A stretch of 35,525 nucleotides of DNA, taken from Spirogloea muscicola (lineage: Eukaryota > Streptophyta > Zygnematophyceae > Spirogloeales > Spirogloeaceae). The number at the start of each line of letters is the position of its first letter. Position 1 is the stretch's first letter. Shown here one piece after another: positions 32,105-35,525 of this stretch. The notes below the pieces were generated by a model. The model was not told where the DNA came from, ran no database searches, and saw only the letters and a program-made list of their open reading frames with translations. The DNA is taken from NCBI GenBank assembly GCA_009602725.1, contig WELB01000020.1:829305-864829 (forward strand), written 5' to 3'. The position numbers and the translations under genes are program-made.

Positions 32105-35100
32105 CTACCTGATGAATGATCTGTCCCGTCCAAGGAAACCTGAATCGAGTGTCCTACCCTGCATCCAAAGCAATGTGTTATGATGTAAGGTTATGCACCA
32201 CTTGTATGCAAGAAATGCTGCTTGAAGGGCCATACCATGGGTATGTGCAAGTGGCAGTGTGGCGCCCAAACCTGTGTTTTGGCGCTTGGGAAAATGTTCC
32301 AGAAGCGGAGCGTCTCGTCCCCTGCTCCAGTTACAATGGTCTGCAATTGTGCACTTGCTGCTTTAAAATGGACAGCATGCCGGTCGATATGCTGGCGGCT
32401 ACTCTTCTTGTACCTATCAGCAGTAATGTAGTCTGGTGGTAATGCAGGATACGATCTTGCTGCTCTGCTGTCCATTGCACAGCATACTACCTCCTCTTAA
32501 CAGGGCATACAATCTGTGTAGCCAATGATCAGACGACCATGTCAAGCTTTGTAGACCTTTGACCTTACCTGTCCATCAGGTGCAATGGCCAGGTAAAGCA
32601 CCCTCATTGTATGACCTGTCAACGTGGCAAGCTAAAGCCACAGTGCACCATGAACATAGTCAGCAATCTGAGTACCAACTATGCCCTGATATGAACCAAG
32701 ACCAGGTGGCTGAAGGCTGCAGGCCAAGCTACTTCAACTTCCTCTTTCCTGTAAGCCAGACCTGCTTATGCCCGTAAGAAGACCAGAACGGCTTCCTCAA
32801 GTCGCTGACTTGTGATGCAGTAGAGCATTCTTGGGGTCAGCTCATATGAATCTCAGCACAACCCCTCACCTTGGACATTGTGGGATACTTCCAGACCACC
32901 ACCTGGTTTTGAGAGTATCCATGAGTGCTGACGAGCTCATTTACATTGCCAGACCATGCCAGGTTGCACACCTACAATCCATGCCGAATGTGTATGCAAG
33001 GCTGAAAGCTGAGCGGGAGGGTCTGCTTGCTCTGCTGACTTCTGCAGGGAACCAGCAATGCCATAGCGCATGCTTTGGCACATTTTGCTGTACATTAAAG
33101 CTGAATGTGCTGTGGAAGGCATGCTTGTCGCACATGTGGGCAACTGCTACTTCAGCAGTCAAAACCTTGACAACATTCTCCAAGCTTGTTGCATGCAATC
33201 TGTTGATAGACATCTACCTGACTGCTTGTGTCGACTGCACCGATTAAAGTGCTGTTAATTGTGCTCCAGAAACGGATGCACCTGTCCGCCGTCCCTCCTC
33301 CCGAGGCCAGCAGGCCATGCTGGTGGGGTGACCATGCGATTGCCTTGACGGCAGCCACATGGTCAGACCACCGAATCACGGGCTGTGTTGAGTGGAAGTT
33401 CCATACCAGCAGCTGCGAAAGCAGGGAGACGGAGCCAAATTACGCACAGCCAGGTGTGTGCAACTCAGAGATGGAAAGACAGGCGCTTGAGCTTAGTGCG
33501 TCACTCCAGATAATTAGAGAGAACCCCATGGTGTTCTCTCAGCTTCGAGCTCAATTTGGTTAGAAACCTAAGTCTTGCACTTGTACAGCTGAGAATGATG
33601 GCAAATACAAGCTGGGCAGGCCACTACTGCATCGCTAGCTCTCCGCAACAGGGCCAACAGAGTCAATACTGCAATTTGTTGCAGCTGCCGACTTACAATC
33701 AGGATTCAACTCATTTTGAACTCAAGACTGACATAATAGTGTCGGGAGAAGGCCTGAATGGTCTGTCAAAGGTATGCTGCTTTTTTAAGAGGAGACACTC
33801 AGAATAGGAGGACAGTCCACCTGGTTGTCATTTCCCCCAGAAGCCAACTCGCGGTCGTCCGGAGACCACTTTAGCCCACAGACCTGCTCCCAAGACAATG
33901 GCAGCAGGTCATGCAGGTAAGGGGTAGGCCAGTAGCAGGAGCACCAAGCTCGGCTGTAGTCAAGGAAGGTCGACATGAAATGAGAAAGCCGGAGGGCTGC
34001 TCGGTAGCAAGCACCAGTCTGAGCCGAGCGTCGTTAGCGGCCTACCTCTGACTTGTGGCCAACAAGCTTGCTGACATAATCGCCGGGGGCGCGCACGTCG
34101 CGCTGCAGGATGCTGCGGTCGCGGCTACCTGATGAGAGGATGTGCGAGTTCCATGCAAGCGCCCCCACGCGCGTGCGGTGTCCCCCCATTGTCCGCAGCT
34201 TGTCGCCCTTGGCCACATCCCAAATCTGCAGCCCTTTTTCACACGGCTCAGCTCTAAAGGAGTGGCGGGCATGAGCCAGGAGCCTGGGTCAAATGTGGGG
34301 ACAAAGAGCAGGACACCAAGCCTGCAAGTGAAAGCAGCATGCAGACATGCTAGGACATCAATGTAAAGGACGCATTTACTACAAGCGAATTGCCGTCCTG
34401 TTGAACAGTGAAGTCCAACAGTGAGGATGTTCCAGATGACGACTCCTCTGTGTCACTGGTTGGAAGAGGTACCTGGGCTTCGCCGAGGTTCGTGCCAACA
34501 GCAAGGTATGTACCACGCTGCGTCCAGCTGACAGAGCAGACGCTGTCGCTCGGGCCCAGATCGCATAGCTTTGTTACCTGTGGGCACGCTTGACTGCTTC
34601 AGTGCAGGGCCCGTGCATCGCTGAACTGGATGGACAATCTCGGCAGACTCCTAGGAGCTTGTGCATCGCAGGACGGGGAGAGAGCATGTGGATTAGCTCA
34701 CTCGGCTGGTGCAGGCGCTCCAGAGGTAGATGCACGACCCGAGCCCGACGGCAAGCAGATTTTGAGCGGACCAGTCCACAAGGTTGAGGTAGAAGTCGTC
34801 CTGCAGCGCCGGCGCGTCCAGGACCTGCAGCGGCCAAGCCGAAGCAGGTGCGGCAATCAGGTAATCTAGACAGCAAATGGTCAGCAGTGGGCGTGGGTGC
34901 TGGCGTTTCCTGTGGGTTGGAAAGTGGCAGCGGACCTTGAAAGGGGAGCGGGCGATCCGGCGCTGGTGTTGGCGGGGGGGGTTGCTGGAGGAGGGGTTGA
35001 GGTCGGAGCCGATCGGGGAGAGGGAGTAGGGTGACGGCACAGCGCCGCTGGCTGAGGACGACGATGGTGCGCCGCCGGGGGTGGTGTTGAGCTGGAAGCG

Positions 35101-35525
35101 GAACACGGGGCTGGCTGGCGAGCCACGGAGTCCGACGCTGCCGCTGGCCCGGCGGAGCCCAGCGCCGTCCCTCTCGGGCGTCACTGGTGGCGCGAGCCCC
35201 GTCGACGACGAGCTGCCGCCGCCGCCCTCAGCCCCGAACAACTCGGTCCGCAGGAGCCGGCCATACGCGGCGTGCCCGTCGCAGTCACCGGTGGCAGGCG
35301 GCGGCCGCAGGAACGTGGGCCCACCCGGCGGGGCGGCCGGCGACGGCGGGCTGTGCGCCTCCCCGAGCACAAATGCGGTGGCCAGGCCCGAGGCCGAGCG
35401 GGCGGGGATGAAGCGGTCGCCGTAGCCCGCCGCCGCTGGCGGCATGCGGTAGCTTGGGGAAGCCGAGCCGCCGCCCGCCGCAAAGTGCCGGTGGTCGCCG
35501 CGGCCGTCTGCAGCCGGCTGCGGCC
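32105..35525 (-). CDS. CDH1: APC/C activator CDH1 (FZR/CCS52 type), 5' end at window edge
   Basis: CDH1 recruits substrates to the anaphase-promoting complex in late mitosis and G1. The exons on the minus strand are 34936..35525 (open to the edge), 34702..34824, 34473..34577, 34046..34225, 33821..33883, 33218..33412, 32870..32971, 32569..32631, 32272..32340 and 32105..32158, all in phase 0. From the Met at 35445 this gives 487 residues. Landmarks are the C-box GYGDRFIPARSAS, a Ser/Pro/Gly-rich linker, RRIARSPFK, VLDAPALQDDFYLNLVDWSA, seven-bladed WD40 segments (HRTRVGALAWNSHILSSGSR, VCGLKWSPDDRELASGGNDN, AVKAIAWSPHQHGLLASGGG, TIVTGAGDETLRFWN) and the C-terminal Ile-Arg tail in GFLGRDRSFIR, encoded by a separate 54-base exon. 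The frame continues upstream of Met 35445 without a stop, and the C-box lies only about 10 residues from that Met, so the true start may be beyond the window. Confidence 0.94.

Overview
The window is nuclear DNA from a photosynthetic eukaryote, most likely a green alga (Chlorophyta). Three things point there. A plastid-type pyruvate kinase and a plastid-type biotin carboxyl carrier protein are both present. Every cellular gene is split by short introns with GT...AG borders. The sequence is GC-rich, with CGG/CCG runs near gene starts. The species cannot be fixed from sequence alone. I rebuilt gene models by hand by joining exons whose phases agree and whose products match known families. There is no transcript support.

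Layout: 1-490 is LINE 3'-end debris. 809-4871 (+) is pyruvate kinase (13 exons). 5388-7230 is a cluster of 5'-truncated LINE copies and 3' tails. About 7716-10315 (+) is acetyl-CoA carboxylase biotin carrier (BCCP). 11037-15384 (-) is a complete DEAD-box RNA helicase of the DDX5/DBP2 type (10 exons), convergent with BCCP. 15740-18260 is a second LINE graveyard. 18262-about 21020 (-) is a 5'-truncated non-LTR retrotransposon with a long uninterrupted ORF (reverse transcriptase, CCHC, restriction-like endonuclease). 21050-23099 holds pieces of an unrecognised gene. 23503-24585 (+) is an Abraxas/Abro1-type MPN- protein. 24586-26060 is mostly empty. 26060-26860 is another LINE copy with its tail. 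27822-29735 (+) is an SLC25 mitochondrial carrier. 30398-31484 (+) is a SKA2-like kinetochore protein. 32105-35525 (-) is the APC/C activator CDH1/FZR/CCS52, running off the right edge.

Function: pyruvate kinase and BCCP both serve plastid fatty-acid synthesis (pyruvate supply, and carboxylation of acetyl-CoA to malonyl-CoA). SKA2 (chromosome-microtubule attachment) and CDH1 (mitotic exit) are convergent neighbours that both act in mitosis. Nothing suggests operon-like co-transcription.

The most unusual content is the retroelement family. Several subfamilies share a C terminus ending in Arg-Gly-Tyr-stop. One tail type carries a conserved GGGCTGG/CCAGCCC hairpin, and copies are stacked tail upon tail. 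Three separate long hairpins (13597, 21776, 7237) and a 49-bp inverted repeat (17324-17429) are also noted.
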